64,000 nucleotides of DNA from contig NZ_JABUXW010000021.1 of the NCBI RefSeq assembly GCF_014897585.1, forward strand, positions 1-64,000. Reading direction: 5' to 3'. Both the position numbers and the translations under genes were made by a program. Below the pieces are notes generated by a model, which worked only from the letters and a program-made list of their open reading frames with translations, did not search any database and was not told where the DNA came from. This document shows, in pieces, positions 41,458 to 51,066 of this stretch (position 1 is its first letter; each line of letters begins with the position of its first letter). The stretch comes from Brachybacterium tyrofermentans (GTDB lineage Bacteria; Actinomycetota; Actinomycetes; Actinomycetales; Dermabacteraceae).

Positions 41458-43038
41458 TCAGTTGACGTCTTCGAGGACGTTGGTGAACCGGAACTGGATC
41501 GCCGCGAGCACGCCGGTGAGCGCGAACAGGGCGACGGAGACCGCCGAGGCGAAGCCGAAGTCGGCCCCGGATCCGCCGAAGGCGATGCGGTAGATCATCG
41601 AGATCAGGATGTCGGTCCCGCCACGGGTGTACTCACCCGGGAGGAACGGCCCGCCCTCGGTGAGCAGCTGGATGGCGTTGAAGTTGTTGAAGTTGAAGGC
41701 GAAGGACGCCACCAGCAGCGGGGCCACCGCGACCATGAGCAGCGGGGTCACCACCTTCAGCGTGGTCTGCAGCCGGCTGGCGCCGTCCATGCGGGCGGCC
41801 TCGGTGACGTCGTTCGGGATCGCCTGCAGGGCACCGGTGGAGACGATGAACATGTAGGGGAAGCCCATCCACAGGTTCGTCAGCAGCACGGCGGCCTTGG
41901 CGAGGGTGGGGTCGCCCATCCAGTCCAGGTGCAGTCCCAGCGTCTCGTTGATCAGGCCGAAGTCGCGGTTGTAGAAGTTCGACCACACCAGCAGGGAGAT
42001 GAATCCGGGGACCGCGTAGGGCATCAGCAGCACGGAGCGGTAGAGGCGGCGTCCGCGCATCCGCTCGTCGTTGAGCACCAGGGCGAGGGCGAAGCCCACC
42101 ACGAAAGTCAGCAGCACCGACCCGAGGGCGAAGATCAGGGTCCATACGAAGGCGGCGCCGAACTGCTTCGCGATGCCGGCGTTGGTGAACAGTCGCTCGT
42201 AGTTGCTTCCCCCGACGTTCTGCAGCCAGGACTGGCTGAAGGCACGCTTGCCGTCCGCATCGACGAAGTACTCGGAGTCCCCGACCTTCCCGACGGTGAA
42301 CTCCTCATCGGTCTGGGAGTTGGTGAGGGTGTCGGTGGACTCGTCGTAACTGAGCACCGTGGTGCCCTCGAAGGCCTGGTTCGCGCCCTGGACGCGCACC
42401 GCGGAGGTGTCCGAGATGGGGACGGCGAGGGCCTGCAGCGCGTCATAGGCGGTGTTCACCTCGCGCGCGTCGAGGATCGTGTAGCCCGCGGCCTCGGTGA
42501 CGAAGCCGGAGGCCACCGTGACCGCATCGGCCGGGATCTCCTGCACCGGCGCGGTCTCGTCGCCCCGATAGATCGCGCCCGTCTCGGGATCCACGAGGAA
42601 GAGGGTGAAGGGTCCCTCGACGGGGTCTCCCTGGGTGGCGACAGCCAGGTTGTACCAGGTGGAGTCCTCCGTCTGCTGCACGGAGTTCGCGACGATCGAG
42701 TCGACCGCCTGCTCCTTCGAGCCGCGCGTGCCGTCACCGAAGTTGGTGAAGGAGTACCCGATCGTGAGGATGATCGGGGCGATCAGGAAGACCACGAGGA
42801 AGAAGGTGCCCGGGAAGAGGTACTTGCCGGGGACGAAGCGCTTCGTCGAGTACAGGATGAAGATCGCGATCGCGGCCAGGACCATGACGGTCAGCCACAT
42901 CCACTGCTTCAGCTCGATCATGAGCGGCACGGTGAAGGCGGCCACGGCGAGCACGGCACCGAGGAACAGCACACGCACCAGGACCGCGGGGATCGTGGTG
43001 GTGCGCTCTCGATGCGCAGGCGCGTGGGTGGAGGACAT
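41458..43038 (-). CDS. malF: Maltose/maltodextrin ABC permease MalF-like
   Basis: The 526-residue permease has about eight membrane helices with the large periplasmic P2 loop between helices 3 and 4 (about residues 90-270) characteristic of MalF, and the EAA loop VTEAARMDGASRLQTTLKVV. The P2 loop contacts the binding protein. It follows malE by 123 bp containing a hairpin and precedes malG by 13 bp. Confidence 0.9.
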   Translation of the reverse strand: MSSTHAPAHRERTTTIPAVLVRVLFLGAVLAVAAFTVPLMIELKQWMWLTVMVLAAIAIFILYSTKRFVPGKYLFPGTFFLVVFLIAPIILTIGYSFTNFGDGTRGSKEQAVDSIVANSVQQTEDSTWYNLAVATQGDPVEGPFTLFLVDPETGAIYRGDETAPVQEIPADAVTVASGFVTEAAGYTILDAREVNTAYDALQALAVPISDTSAVRVQGANQAFEGTTVLSYDESTDTLTNSQTDEEFTVGKVGDSEYFVDADGKRAFSQSWLQNVGGSNYERLFTNAGIAKQFGAAFVWTLIFALGSVLLTFVVGFALALVLNDERMRGRRLYRSVLLMPYAVPGFISLLVWSNFYNRDFGLINETLGLHLDWMGDPTLAKAAVLLTNLWMGFPYMFIVSTGALQAIPNDVTEAARMDGASRLQTTLKVVTPLLMVAVAPLLVASFAFNFNNFNAIQLLTEGGPFLPGEYTRGGTDILISMIYRIAFGGSGADFGFASAVSVALFALTGVLAAIQFRFTNVLEDVN

Positions 43039-43100
43039 GGCGACGCTGCCTTTCGGGGATCAGGGCGGGAGTGGGGGCCGGAACGGGTTCGGGCAGGGTG

Positions 43101-43137
43101 CGGGCGGGGCGCGGCGCGTGGGCACCGACCCCGCCCG
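43101..43137 (-). promoter_or_regulatory. Hairpin between malE and malF
   Basis: CGGGCGGGG (43101-43109) and CCCCGCCCG (43129-43137) form a perfect 9-bp stem with a 19-nt loop in the malE-malF gap. A stem here would protect malE mRNA and lower permease expression, as the REP element does in enterobacterial malE-malF. Function inferred. Confidence 0.55.
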
Positions 43138-43161
43138 ACGGTCTCGGGATCAGCCGCGGGA

Positions 43162-44454
43162 TCAGCCGCTGATCTGGCTGGTGATCTCCTCACCCGCGGA
43201 GACCATCGTGGACTCCGGATCCGCGCCGCCGACGATGTTCGCCTGCGCCTGGCCCAGCGGCTGCCAGATGGCGGCCATCTCCGGGATGGCGGGCATCGGA
43301 TCGCCGTCGGCGGCGAGCTCCGCGATCTTCACGATCTCGGGGAAGTCCTCGGCGAGCTTCTTCTGCAGCTCGAGGTTCACCGGCGGCAGCTCGTTCTTGG
43401 GGAACATCTGCTCGACGATGTCCGGGGAGGAGGCCACCGCGGTGGCGAACTGCTGCGCGAACGCCGGGTTCTTGCCGCCGGCGGCGACGTAGAAGGCGTT
43501 GACACCGGCGAAGGGGACCGCCGGATCCAGGCCCTCGAAGCCGGGGACGGCGCTCATCGCATAGTCGAACTCCGCGGTGCGGATGTCCTCGAGCGCCCAG
43601 GGCCCGGAGACCAGGTAGGCCGCCTTGCCGTCGGTGAACAGCGAGATCGCGTTATCGCCGGTGATCGAGGTGGAGAGCACGCCGCTCTCGCCGAGCTCCT
43701 TGAGCTTCTCGCCGGCGGTGATCGAGCCCTCCTGGCCCACGCCCACGTCGGAGGGGTCGAGGCTGCCCTCGGAGTCCTTGCCGAAGAGGTAGCCGCCCGC
43801 CGAGGTGTAGAACGCCTCCATGTGGTAGGCATCGCCCTGCTCGCCGACGGGGAGCGCGAGCACATTGTCGGCGCCGCCGGCCGTGGCCGCTTCGACCATC
43901 TCCTCGACGGTCTTCGGCTCGGGAGCATCGGTCAGCGCCTTGTTGGCGAACAGCACCAGGGTCTCCACCGCGTAGGGCACGCCGTAGGTCTGGCCGTCGT
44001 AGGTCACGGCCTCGATCCCGATGGGGGCGATGTCCTCGGCCGCGCTGCCCGGCAGCTGCACGGGGGAGATGGAGCCGTTCTGCACCAGGTTCCCGATCCA
44101 GTCGTGGGCTGCGACGATCATGTCGGGGCCGTTGCCCGCCTGGTCCGCGGTGACGAAGTTGCCCTGCAGGTCGTCGGCGACGATCTGCACCGCGACGGTG
44201 AGGTCGTTGGCCTTGCCCCATGCGGCGGCGGGCTCCTCCAGGGAGACGGCCTTCTCCTCGTCGGTCCAGATCACGAGGTCGGCGTCGGCGCGAGCAGGGG
44301 CCGCGCCCTCCTCGGCGCCACCGGCATCCGAGGCACCACCGGCGTCGTTGGCGCCGCCTCCGGCGGTCTCGTCCCCGCCGCCGCATGCGGCGAGCAGGGT
44401 GGTGCCGGCGGCGATGCCGCTGAGGGCGAGGAAACTCTGTCGACGGATCTGCAC
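43162..44454 (-). CDS. malE: Maltose/maltodextrin-binding lipoprotein MalE-like
   Basis: The 430-residue extracellular solute-binding protein starts at GTG 44454 with AAAGGAG 5 nt upstream; the signal peptide ends in the lipobox LLAACGGGD (Cys about 24), followed by a Gly/Ala/Asp linker. The SBP_bac_1 fold shows ADLVIWTDEEKAVSLEEPAA, GNGPDMIVAAHDWIGNLVQN, YGVPYAVETLVLFANKAL and AYLVSGPWALEDI. First gene of the operon, divergent from the LacI repressor. Confidence 0.92.
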   Translation of the reverse strand: MQIRRQSFLALSGIAAGTTLLAACGGGDETAGGGANDAGGASDAGGAEEGAAPARADADLVIWTDEEKAVSLEEPAAAWGKANDLTVAVQIVADDLQGNFVTADQAGNGPDMIVAAHDWIGNLVQNGSISPVQLPGSAAEDIAPIGIEAVTYDGQTYGVPYAVETLVLFANKALTDAPEPKTVEEMVEAATAGGADNVLALPVGEQGDAYHMEAFYTSAGGYLFGKDSEGSLDPSDVGVGQEGSITAGEKLKELGESGVLSTSITGDNAISLFTDGKAAYLVSGPWALEDIRTAEFDYAMSAVPGFEGLDPAVPFAGVNAFYVAAGGKNPAFAQQFATAVASSPDIVEQMFPKNELPPVNLELQKKLAEDFPEIVKIAELAADGDPMPAIPEMAAIWQPLGQAQANIVGGADPESTMVSAGEEITSQISG

Positions 44455-44518
44455 GTCTTCTCCTTTGAATCGTGGAGCGACCGGCGTTCGATGGCGGTGC
44501 TCGATGGGGCCACAGTAG

Positions 44519-44560
44519 AGCGGGAAGCCCGCTGTATGCAAGAATACGCAAGAACTTGCA
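44519..44560. promoter_or_regulatory. malE promoter region with LacI-type operator
   Basis: GCAAG-AA-CTTGC (44548-44559) is a dyad whose right half also pairs with TGCAAG at 44537-44542 (TGCAAG...CTTGCA). These are likely sites for the divergent LacI protein. On the minus strand TTGCAT and TCTACT with a 16-bp spacer form a candidate malE promoter; its spacer holds the hairpin AGCGGG-AAG-CCCGCT (44519-44533). Confidence 0.6.
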
Positions 44561-44622
44561 GGTATCGATTCGGCCACGGCCGACGGCACCGACCTCGCCC
44601 ACCCTCTGAAAGGATGCGTGGC

Positions 44623-45633
44623 ATGACACGACTTATCGACATCGCCCGGAGTGCCGGGGTCAGCGAGGCGACGGTCTCCCGCGTGCTCAACGGCAAGGCT
44701 GGGGTCAACGAGGCCACGCGCAGCACGGTCCTGGAGGCTGCGCGGCAGCTGGGCCGCGATCTGGGTCCACGGGCGCTCTCCTCGGGCCCCCTGGTCGGCG
44801 TGCTCGTCCCGGACCTCGACAACCAGGTGTTCGCCGCCTGGGCGGAGCGGCTCGAGGCAGAGCTGTTCGAACGCGGGGCGTCCACTCTGGTGGGCCTGCG
44901 GGCCCGCACCGTGGAACGAGAGCGAGAGATCTTGCAGAGGTTCTTGCACAGCGGTGTCGACGCGATCATCGTCGTCTCCGGGCATCATGCGCAGCAGCGC
45001 GGCCCGATCGAGCACTATCGCGAGATCACGGCGACCGGTACTCCGCTCGTGCTCATCAACGGGGTGCGGGACGATCTCGATGCCGCGTTCCTCTCCACGG
45101 ACGACGAGCACGCGATGCGGCTGACCCTCACCCATCTGCAGGACCTCGGGCACCATCGCATAGGCCTCGCCGTGGGCGATGAGCACACGTGGCCGGTGCG
45201 GTCCAAGCTCGGTGTCTTCGAGGAGGTCGCCGCCGCGTCCCTCGAGGGGGAGTGGCCGGTCTCCTTCACCGACTTCTCCTACGCCGGCGGGTACGAGGCC
45301 GCGCGCGACCTCATCTCCCACGACGTCACCGCCATCGTCTGCGGGTCCGACGTGATGGCCGCCGGGGCGCTCGAGGGTGTGCGCTCGCAGGATCTGTCCG
45401 TCCCGGAGGACATCTCCATCGTCGGCTACGACGACGTGTTCTGGGCAGGACTCACGGATCCGCCCCTGACCACCGTGCGCCAGGCGGTGGACTCCATCGC
45501 CCGCGCCGCGGTGCGCGCTGCGCTCGGCGGTGGTGAGGAGTCCCGTCGGCCCGCGCGGACCGAGGTCGTCGTGCGGCCCCAGCTGATCGTGCGTGGGTCC
45601 ACCGCGGCCGCGCCGGACGGCTCTGCGGTCTGA
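44623..45633 (+). CDS. LacI family repressor of the maltodextrin operon
   Basis: The 336-residue regulator has the LacI HTH and hinge (LIDIARSAGVSEATVSRVLN, about 3-22) and a periplasmic-binding-like domain (VGVLVPDLDNQVFAAWAERL, ISIVGYDDVFWAGLTDPPLT, TVRQAVDSIARAAVRAAL). Start ATG 44623 has GAAAGGA 8 nt upstream. Divergent orientation from malE and the dyad between them suggest maltose-responsive (MalR-like) control, including its own gene. Confidence 0.9.
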   Translation: MTRLIDIARSAGVSEATVSRVLNGKAGVNEATRSTVLEAARQLGRDLGPRALSSGPLVGVLVPDLDNQVFAAWAERLEAELFERGASTLVGLRARTVEREREILQRFLHSGVDAIIVVSGHHAQQRGPIEHYREITATGTPLVLINGVRDDLDAAFLSTDDEHAMRLTLTHLQDLGHHRIGLAVGDEHTWPVRSKLGVFEEVAAASLEGEWPVSFTDFSYAGGYEAARDLISHDVTAIVCGSDVMAAGALEGVRSQDLSVPEDISIVGYDDVFWAGLTDPPLTTVRQAVDSIARAAVRAALGGGEESRRPARTEVVVRPQLIVRGSTAAAPDGSAV

Positions 45634-45661
45634 GAGCCGTGCAGGCCGCTAGCATGGAGGG

Positions 45662-46738
45662 GTGAACGATGAGAGCCTCGCCCCCAGCAGCTATGACACC
45701 TCCCAGCGCCGCAGCGACGCGCTCTGGTCCAGGATCGAGAAGGATCCCTCGGGTCTGCGCATGCTCACGGGCGACCGTCCCACCGGGGCCCTGCACATCG
45801 GCCACTACTTCGGCTCGCTGCGCAACCGCGTGCGCCTGCAGGATGCCGGGATCGAGTCCTGGGTCCTGGTCGCCGACTACCAGGTGATCACCGATCGCGA
45901 CGTCGTGGGCGACATCAAAGGCTCCGTGCGCGAGCTGCTGACCGACTACCTCGCCATCGGCCTGGACCCGGAGCGCTCGACGTTCTTCGCGCATTCCGCC
46001 GTGCCCGCCCTGAACCAGCTGATGCTGCCGTTCCTGTCGCTGGTCACCCAGCCGGAGCTAGAGCGCAACCCCACCGTGAAGGCGGAGCTCGCCGCGGCCG
46101 GCAAATCCGCCATGGGCGGCCTGCTGCTGACCTACCCCGTCCACCAGGCCGCGGACATCCTGTTCTGCGGCGGCAACGTGGTGCCCGTGGGTCGTGACCA
46201 GCTGCCCCACATCGAGCAGACCCGCGTCATCGCCCGGCGCTTCAACGAGCGCTACGCGGGCGGCGAGCAGGTCTTCACCGAGCCCGACGCCCTGCTCTCC
46301 GAGTCGCCCACGATCCTGGGCCTGGACGGCGAGCACAAGATGAGCAAGTCCCGCGGGAACACCGTGATGCTGCGGATGGACGAGGCCGAGACCGTCAAGA
46401 AGATCAAGAAGGCCAAGACGGACTCCGAGCGCGTGATCACCTACGATCCCGAGAACCGCCCGGAGGTCGCGAACCTCCTGACCATCGCCTCGCAGTGCGT
46501 GGGGCGCACCCCGGAGGAGCTCGCCGAGGAGATCGGCGACAAGGGGTCCGGCACCCTCAAGATCATGACCGCCGACGTGCTCAACGAGCACCTCGCGCCG
46601 ATCCGTGCCCGCCGCCGCGAGCTCGAGCAGGACCCCGGGCACCTCTTCTCCGTGCTCCGCGCCGGCAACGAGCGGGCCAACGAGGTCGCCGAGAAGACCC
46701 TCGCCCGCGTGCGCGAGGTCATGGGGATGGTGTACTGA
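45662..46738 (+). CDS. trpS: Tryptophanyl-tRNA synthetase
   Basis: The 358-residue class I synthetase has the HIGH-type motif TGALHIGHYFGSLRNRV (about 42-58), ADYQVITDRD, LLTYPVHQAADILFCGG, VPVGRDQLPHIEQTR and the KMSKS loop GEHKMSKSRGNTVMLRM. It charges tRNA-Trp. GTG start at 45662 lies 6 nt after TAGCAT, consistent with a leaderless transcript; the GGAGGG in between is too close to act as an SD. The LRNRVRLQD variant resembles the second actinobacterial TrpRS type. Confidence 0.96.
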   Translation: MNDESLAPSSYDTSQRRSDALWSRIEKDPSGLRMLTGDRPTGALHIGHYFGSLRNRVRLQDAGIESWVLVADYQVITDRDVVGDIKGSVRELLTDYLAIGLDPERSTFFAHSAVPALNQLMLPFLSLVTQPELERNPTVKAELAAAGKSAMGGLLLTYPVHQAADILFCGGNVVPVGRDQLPHIEQTRVIARRFNERYAGGEQVFTEPDALLSESPTILGLDGEHKMSKSRGNTVMLRMDEAETVKKIKKAKTDSERVITYDPENRPEVANLLTIASQCVGRTPEELAEEIGDKGSGTLKIMTADVLNEHLAPIRARRRELEQDPGHLFSVLRAGNERANEVAEKTLARVREVMGMVY

Positions 46739-46819
46739 GCGCCTGATCGGCAGGCCGAGAGGCCGGCAGATCGCACGCGCCAGCACCAGCCGGACCAGCT
46801 CAGGGCCCGCTGGAACAGC

Positions 46820-48400
46820 TCAGAAGCGGCTCGAGCTGCCCGCTCCGGAGAAGCCGCCCGAGCTCGCCGAGTAGCCCGAGGTGCTGCCGCCGGAGCTCGA
46901 CGGGTTCCGGTGGGCCTCCAGGTCGCTGTCGGCCTCCTTATGCCAGGTGGAGTACCACAGCAACGGGCTGAGGTGCCAGAAGGTGTCTGAGCTGCGGGAG
47001 ATGTCGGAGGCCGCCGCGGCATCCAACGCGTGGCGGCGTCCTCGCACGGAGCGGTAGCCCTGGTCCTCGTGCGCCAGGTCGGCGTCCCAGGAGGCATCCC
47101 GCATCACCTCTGCCTCGTCGTCGTCGGCGGCGAGATGCGAGATCCGCAGGCGCTGCAGCGTGGCGACTCCCGCGGACAGCTCCGTGGTGAGGGTGTCCAG
47201 GCGGCGCAGGGCGCTGTCGGGATCGATCTGATCCGCCTCGAGCTGCGTGGTCAGCGTCTGCATCTCCTGGGCGACGTCCCCGCCCATCTCGCGCAGGTCG
47301 GCCGCGGCGGCGGCCTCCTCGGGCGATACGTCCTCCCCGTCCTCCAGGGCGGAGTCGATCGAGTCGATCGAGTCCTGCAACGGGGCCAGCTCACGCTCCC
47401 AGGCCCCACGCCAGTCGCCGAGGCGGTGGAGCAGATCATTGGTGCCGATGATGTCGTCGTCGATGTCGTCGAGGTAGATCACGACCTTCTCGAAATCCCG
47501 GGCCAGCATGCGCTCGGGGCCCTTCAGGCCCCATGCCCAGCTGCGCTCCTGCGACGTCGGGAGCCGCGTGCGCAGCTGCGTCGCCTCGTCGATCTTCTCC
47601 CGGTACGTCTCGTGGTCGGCGAGCGCCGCCTGCGCGTAGACGGAGTCGGCGGGGAGCGTGCGCGCCGCCGCGTCGGTCAGGCGACGCGTGGCCAGGACGT
47701 CCTTGAGGCGGGGGAGGGACTCGTCGACGCGTCGTCGTGCCGCGCGGCGCAGGCCGACGAACGACAGGGCGGTGAGGGCGGCTCCGCCCAGGGCGACGAG
47801 GCCGGCCACAAGCGTCGCAGGGTGCTGCCACCAGGGGCGATCCAGCAGGTCGGCGTACTTGTCGGCCCCGGCCTGGAGGGAGCCCTCGAAGTCGCCGTCG
47901 GCCGCGTCATCACGCATCGCGTCCTGCACGGCCTCGAAGCCGTCGTCGTCGAGCTTCACATCCTCCCCGGCATAGGTGCCCACGAAACGGTTCTCGGGAT
48001 CCAGCGCGATGATCACCGTGCCGTCGGCCCAGTGGTCGCCGTCCGGCTCGAGCAGCTCGGGCGCGGCGTCCCGCGCGTGGGCGAGCACGGCGTCGTTCAG
48101 CGCCGTGTCCTGGGATTCCTCGAAGCCGTAGTCCGTGACGTCGAGGACCAGCACCGCGAGATCCACCTCGCGGCGGAAGTCGACCTCTGCGAGCCGGCCC
48201 TCGAGGATCTCGGGATCCACGTGGCCCGTGGTGTCGGTGTCGGTCACGGAGACCGAGCGCGGGGCCTCGGCGAGCGCCGGGGCGGGGAGCAGCACGAGCA
48301 GCGACAGCAGCGCGACGAGGGCGAGGGCGGTGAGCGATCTCAGCGGCGATGTCGAACGGTCCGGCGGGGCGGCGACAGGGACGGCGGTCGAGAAAGGCAT
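46820..48400 (-). CDS. TPM-like (DUF5129) membrane protein
   Basis: The 526-residue protein has a signal peptide (to about residue 46, PAPALAEAP), a TPM-like extracellular domain ([35 protein letters not shown]), one membrane helix ([20 protein letters not shown], about 196-215) and a long cytoplasmic coiled-coil region with runs such as [15 protein letters not shown]. The C-terminus is Ser/Gly-rich. It matches DUF5129 proteins of actinobacteria as I recall them; function unknown. TAGTCT lies 6 nt before the ATG. Convergent with trpS. Confidence 0.75.
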   Translation of the reverse strand: MPFSTAVPVAAPPDRSTSPLRSLTALALVALLSLLVLLPAPALAEAPRSVSVTDTDTTGHVDPEILEGRLAEVDFRREVDLAVLVLDVTDYGFEESQDTALNDAVLAHARDAAPELLEPDGDHWADGTVIIALDPENRFVGTYAGEDVKLDDDGFEAVQDAMRDDAADGDFEGSLQAGADKYADLLDRPWWQHPATLVAGLVALGGAALTALSFVGLRRAARRRVDESLPRLKDVLATRRLTDAAARTLPADSVYAQAALADHETYREKIDEATQLRTRLPTSQERSWAWGLKGPERMLARDFEKVVIYLDDIDDDIIGTNDLLHRLGDWRGAWERELAPLQDSIDSIDSALEDGEDVSPEEAAAAADLREMGGDVAQEMQTLTTQLEADQIDPDSALRRLDTLTTELSAGVATLQRLRISHLAADDDEAEVMRDASWDADLAHEDQGYRSVRGRRHALDAAAASDISRSSDTFWHLSPLLWYSTWHKEADSDLEAHRNPSSSGGSTSGYSASSGGFSGAGSSSRF

Positions 48401-48609
48401 GGGGCGAGACTAGAGGGGGCGAGCTGGCGAGCTCGTCGACCTTGGTCGATGCGCGCGTGTCGGAAGGGTGGCACCCTGGGAGGGTCAGAGCCGGCAGGGT
48501 GCCGGAGGAGTCGAGGGCACCAGCGCGCCGGCGCGGTCGATCCGGGTCGTCCGGAAGCCCGGGCGCAGATCGATGATGGTCGTCCCGGCATGGCGACCAC
48601 CTGCCCGGT

Positions 48610-48654
48610 TATGATCAGTCCAAGCGCACCTTTGGGTCACGTCGTGCGTGACCC
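48610..48654 (+). promoter_or_regulatory. cysK -10 element and 5'-UTR inverted repeat
   Basis: TATGAT (48610-48615) is a strong -10 hexamer; no clear -35 is visible. The perfect inverted repeat GGGTCACG-N5-CGTGACCC (48634-48654) lies between the expected transcription start and the ribosome-binding site GAGGAGGAA. It could be a repressor site or an RNA hairpin sensing sulfur status. Confidence 0.6.
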
Positions 48655-48673
48655 GTCCATCGAGGAGGAACAC

Positions 48674-49603
48674 ATGGCTGTCTACGAGAACGTCTCCGAA
48701 CTGATCGGCGGCACGCCGCTGGTGAAGCTCAATCACCTGGGCGACGACGTGAAGGCCACCGTGCTGGCCAAGCTCGAGTTCTACAACCCCGCCAACTCGG
48801 TCAAGGACCGCATCGGCGCGGCCATGATCGATGCCGCTGAGAAGTCCGGCGAGCTCCAGGCCGGCGGCACCATCGTCGAGGCCACGAGCGGCAACACCGG
48901 CATCGCGCTCGCGATGGTCGGCAGCTCCCGCGGCTACAAGGTCATCCTCACGATGCCCGAGTCGATGTCCAAGGAGCGGCGCATGCTGCTGCGCGCCTTC
49001 GGCGCCGAGCTGGTGCTCACCGAGGCGGCCAAGGGCATGAAGGGCGCCGTGGAGAAGGCCGAGGAGATCGCTGCCGAGAACGGCGCGGTCCAGGTCAAGC
49101 AGTTCGACAACCCCGCGAACCTCGAGGTGCACCGTCGCACCACCGCCGAGGAGATCTGGACGGACACCGAGGGCTCGGTCGACGCCCTGGTCTCCGGCAT
49201 CGGCACCGGTGGCACCATCTCCGGTGTGGGCCAGGTCCTCAAGGAGCGCAAGGGCGAGGTGAAGATCTTCGCTGTCGAGCCGCAGGAATCCGCGATCCTC
49301 AACGGCGGCGCCCCCGGCCCCCACAAGATCCAGGGCCTCGGTGCGAACTTCGTGCCCAGCGTTCTGGACCGCGAGGTCTACGACGAGGTCGTCGACATCG
49401 ACGCCGAGACCTCGATGGAGCGTGCCCGCGACGTGGCCCGCACCGAAGGCCTCCTGGTCGGCATCTCCTCCGGTGCCGCGATCGAGGCCGCCGCTCGCAT
49501 CGGCGCCCGCGAGGAGTTCGCCGGGAAGACCATCGTGGTGATCGTGCCCGACTTCGGCGAGCGCTACCTCTCCACCCCGCTGTTCGCCGAGTACGCGGAT
49601 TGA
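48674..49603 (+). CDS. cysK: Cysteine synthase A (O-acetylserine sulfhydrylase)
   Basis: The 309-residue PLP enzyme has [20 protein letters not shown] (PLP lysine in SVKDR, about 38-57), [30 protein letters not shown] (phosphate-binding loop) and [12 protein letters not shown]. It makes cysteine from O-acetylserine and sulfide. It overlaps cysE, which makes the substrate; the two form the cysteine synthase complex. Confidence 0.98.
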   Translation: MAVYENVSELIGGTPLVKLNHLGDDVKATVLAKLEFYNPANSVKDRIGAAMIDAAEKSGELQAGGTIVEATSGNTGIALAMVGSSRGYKVILTMPESMSKERRMLLRAFGAELVLTEAAKGMKGAVEKAEEIAAENGAVQVKQFDNPANLEVHRRTTAEEIWTDTEGSVDALVSGIGTGGTISGVGQVLKERKGEVKIFAVEPQESAILNGGAPGPHKIQGLGANFVPSVLDREVYDEVVDIDAETSMERARDVARTEGLLVGISSGAAIEAAARIGAREEFAGKTIVVIVPDFGERYLSTPLFAEYAD

Positions 49604-50250
49604 GCACCTCGGAACGACGCGGCGCGCGTCCGGAGCAGGGCTCGTCGCGAGGGGTGAAGCCCGTGTCGCGAGGCCTGACGGACCGTGTGATGGGCGCCGT
49701 CGCGACCGTCCGGGAGGACGTCGCGGCGGCGCGCCGCCGTGACCCCGCGGCGACCGACGACCTCTCGGTGGTGCTCACCTCCCCGGGGCTGCACGCGATC
49801 TGGACCTATCGCGTGGCGAACCGGCTCTGGGAACGAGGTGCGCGGCTGCCCGCCCGCATCATCGCGCAGGGTGCCCGATCGGTCACCGGGGTGGAGATCC
49901 ATCCGGGGGCGACCATCGGCCGCCGCTTCTTCATCGACCACGGCATGGGCGTCGTCATCGGCGAGACCTCCGAGGTCGGCGACGACGTGATGCTCTACCA
50001 CGGGGTCACGCTCGGAGGGCGCTCCATGGAGCGCACCAAGCGTCACCCCACTGTCGAGGACGGCGTGACGATCGGCGCCGGGGCCCGCGTGATCGGCCCG
50101 GTCGTGATCGGACAGGGCGCCCAGATCGGGGCCAATGCCGTCGTGGTGCGGGACGTCCCGGACGGGGCAACGGCCGTCGGCGTCCCGGCGAAGGTGCGCA
50201 CCGGTGCCGCCCACCCCGAGCACCAGGTCGATCCCGCGATCTGGATCTGA
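49600..50250 (+). CDS. cysE: Serine O-acetyltransferase
   Basis: The protein of about 216 residues has the left-handed beta-helix hexapeptide repeats of CysE ([67 protein letters not shown]) and ends in Ile, the residue CysK binds in the synthase complex (DPAIWI). A TTG at 49600 overlaps the cysK stop, but a GTG at 49663 with GAGGGG 8 nt upstream would remove an unconserved basic stretch and is a good alternative. Confidence 0.93.
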   Translation: MSTSERRGARPEQGSSRGVKPVSRGLTDRVMGAVATVREDVAAARRRDPAATDDLSVVLTSPGLHAIWTYRVANRLWERGARLPARIIAQGARSVTGVEIHPGATIGRRFFIDHGMGVVIGETSEVGDDVMLYHGVTLGGRSMERTKRHPTVEDGVTIGAGARVIGPVVIGQGAQIGANAVVVRDVPDGATAVGVPAKVRTGAAHPEHQVDPAIWI

Positions 50251-50280
50251 GCCGACTGCCGGATCAGCTCTGCTGCCGGA

Positions 50281-51066
50281 TCAGAACGGGTCGAGGAACG
50301 AGCTCCGCCCGACCTGGTTCAGCGTGCGCTCCCAGTCCGGGAGCACCTCATGGGCGTCCTCGGCGATGATGTGATCGAAGATCGCCCGCAGGGACGGATC
50401 GGGCGGCGGGTCGATGTCGATCAGCACGGTCGTGGCCCCATGGGCCTTCGCCGTCGGAGCGAGCTGGGCGGCGGGGAAGACCACGCCGCTGGTCCCGACG
50501 GCCACGAACAGATCGGCTCGTCGGGCCAGTCGTACCGCGAGCTCGAGCGCGTCGGCCGGCAGGTTCTCGTCGAACAGCACCACATCGGGGCGCGTCGGCT
50601 CGCCGCAGTCCGGGCAGGCCGCCGGGATCCCATGATCCTCCGCGCGGCTCCCGGCTCCAGGCTCGACGGGGGCCCGCCACCGGCACTCCGGACCCAGGCA
50701 CACGGCCTGCAGGGCGCTCCCGTGCAGCTCGGCGACGATCTCGCTGCCGGCCGCCTGGTGGAGCCCGTCGATGTTCTGCGTGATCACCGGGGCGCCGAGT
50801 CGCGCGATCGCCCGGTGCCCCGGGGTCGGGCCATGTTCCAGGGCGATCCGCGCCATGCGCCCCCAGACGGACCACAGCATCGGGAGGGAGCCGGGCAGCA
50901 GCTCGGCATGCATCGCCTGCTCCGTCTCCGGCTCCATCGCCCAGAGCCCGTCCGGGCCGCGGAAGGTGCCGAGGCCGGTGCGGGCGCTGAGCCCGGAGCC
51001 GGTGAGGAACACGATCTTCCCGTGCTCCTCACCGGGGCAGAAGCGGGCGTGGCCGCCCGCCGTCAC
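50281..51066 (-). CDS. Sirtuin-type NAD-dependent protein deacylase
   Basis: The 261-residue protein has the sirtuin NAD motif IVFLTGSGLSARTGLGTFRG (about 18-37), PVITQNIDGLHQAAGS, the catalytic histidine in VAELHGSAL, a zinc ribbon (CLGPEC and CPDCGEP) and RPDVVLFDENLP and VAVGTSGVVFPAAQL. The usual GAGISAESGIPTFRG is changed to GSGLSARTGLGTFRG, so Ala/Gly and Glu/Ser positions in the NAD loop differ. Start GTG 51066 overlaps the stop of the aldo/keto reductase gene. Confidence 0.88.
   Translation of the reverse strand: MTAGGHARFCPGEEHGKIVFLTGSGLSARTGLGTFRGPDGLWAMEPETEQAMHAELLPGSLPMLWSVWGRMARIALEHGPTPGHRAIARLGAPVITQNIDGLHQAAGSEIVAELHGSALQAVCLGPECRWRAPVEPGAGSRAEDHGIPAACPDCGEPTRPDVVLFDENLPADALELAVRLARRADLFVAVGTSGVVFPAAQLAPTAKAHGATTVLIDIDPPPDPSLRAIFDHIIAEDAHEVLPDWERTLNQVGRSSFLDPF

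Noticed and set aside
41230-44622. Long plus-strand open frame running into the LacI gene, opposite malF and malE
   Set aside because: The LacI domain starts at 44623 with its own ribosome-binding site; everything before is antisense shadow with repeated Gly/Glu/Arg runs.
44931-44948. Second LacI operator inside lacI (two CTTGCA half-sites)
   Set aside because: The two copies are direct, not inverted, 12 bp apart, and fall on codons for Leu-Gln and Leu-His; coincidence is likely.
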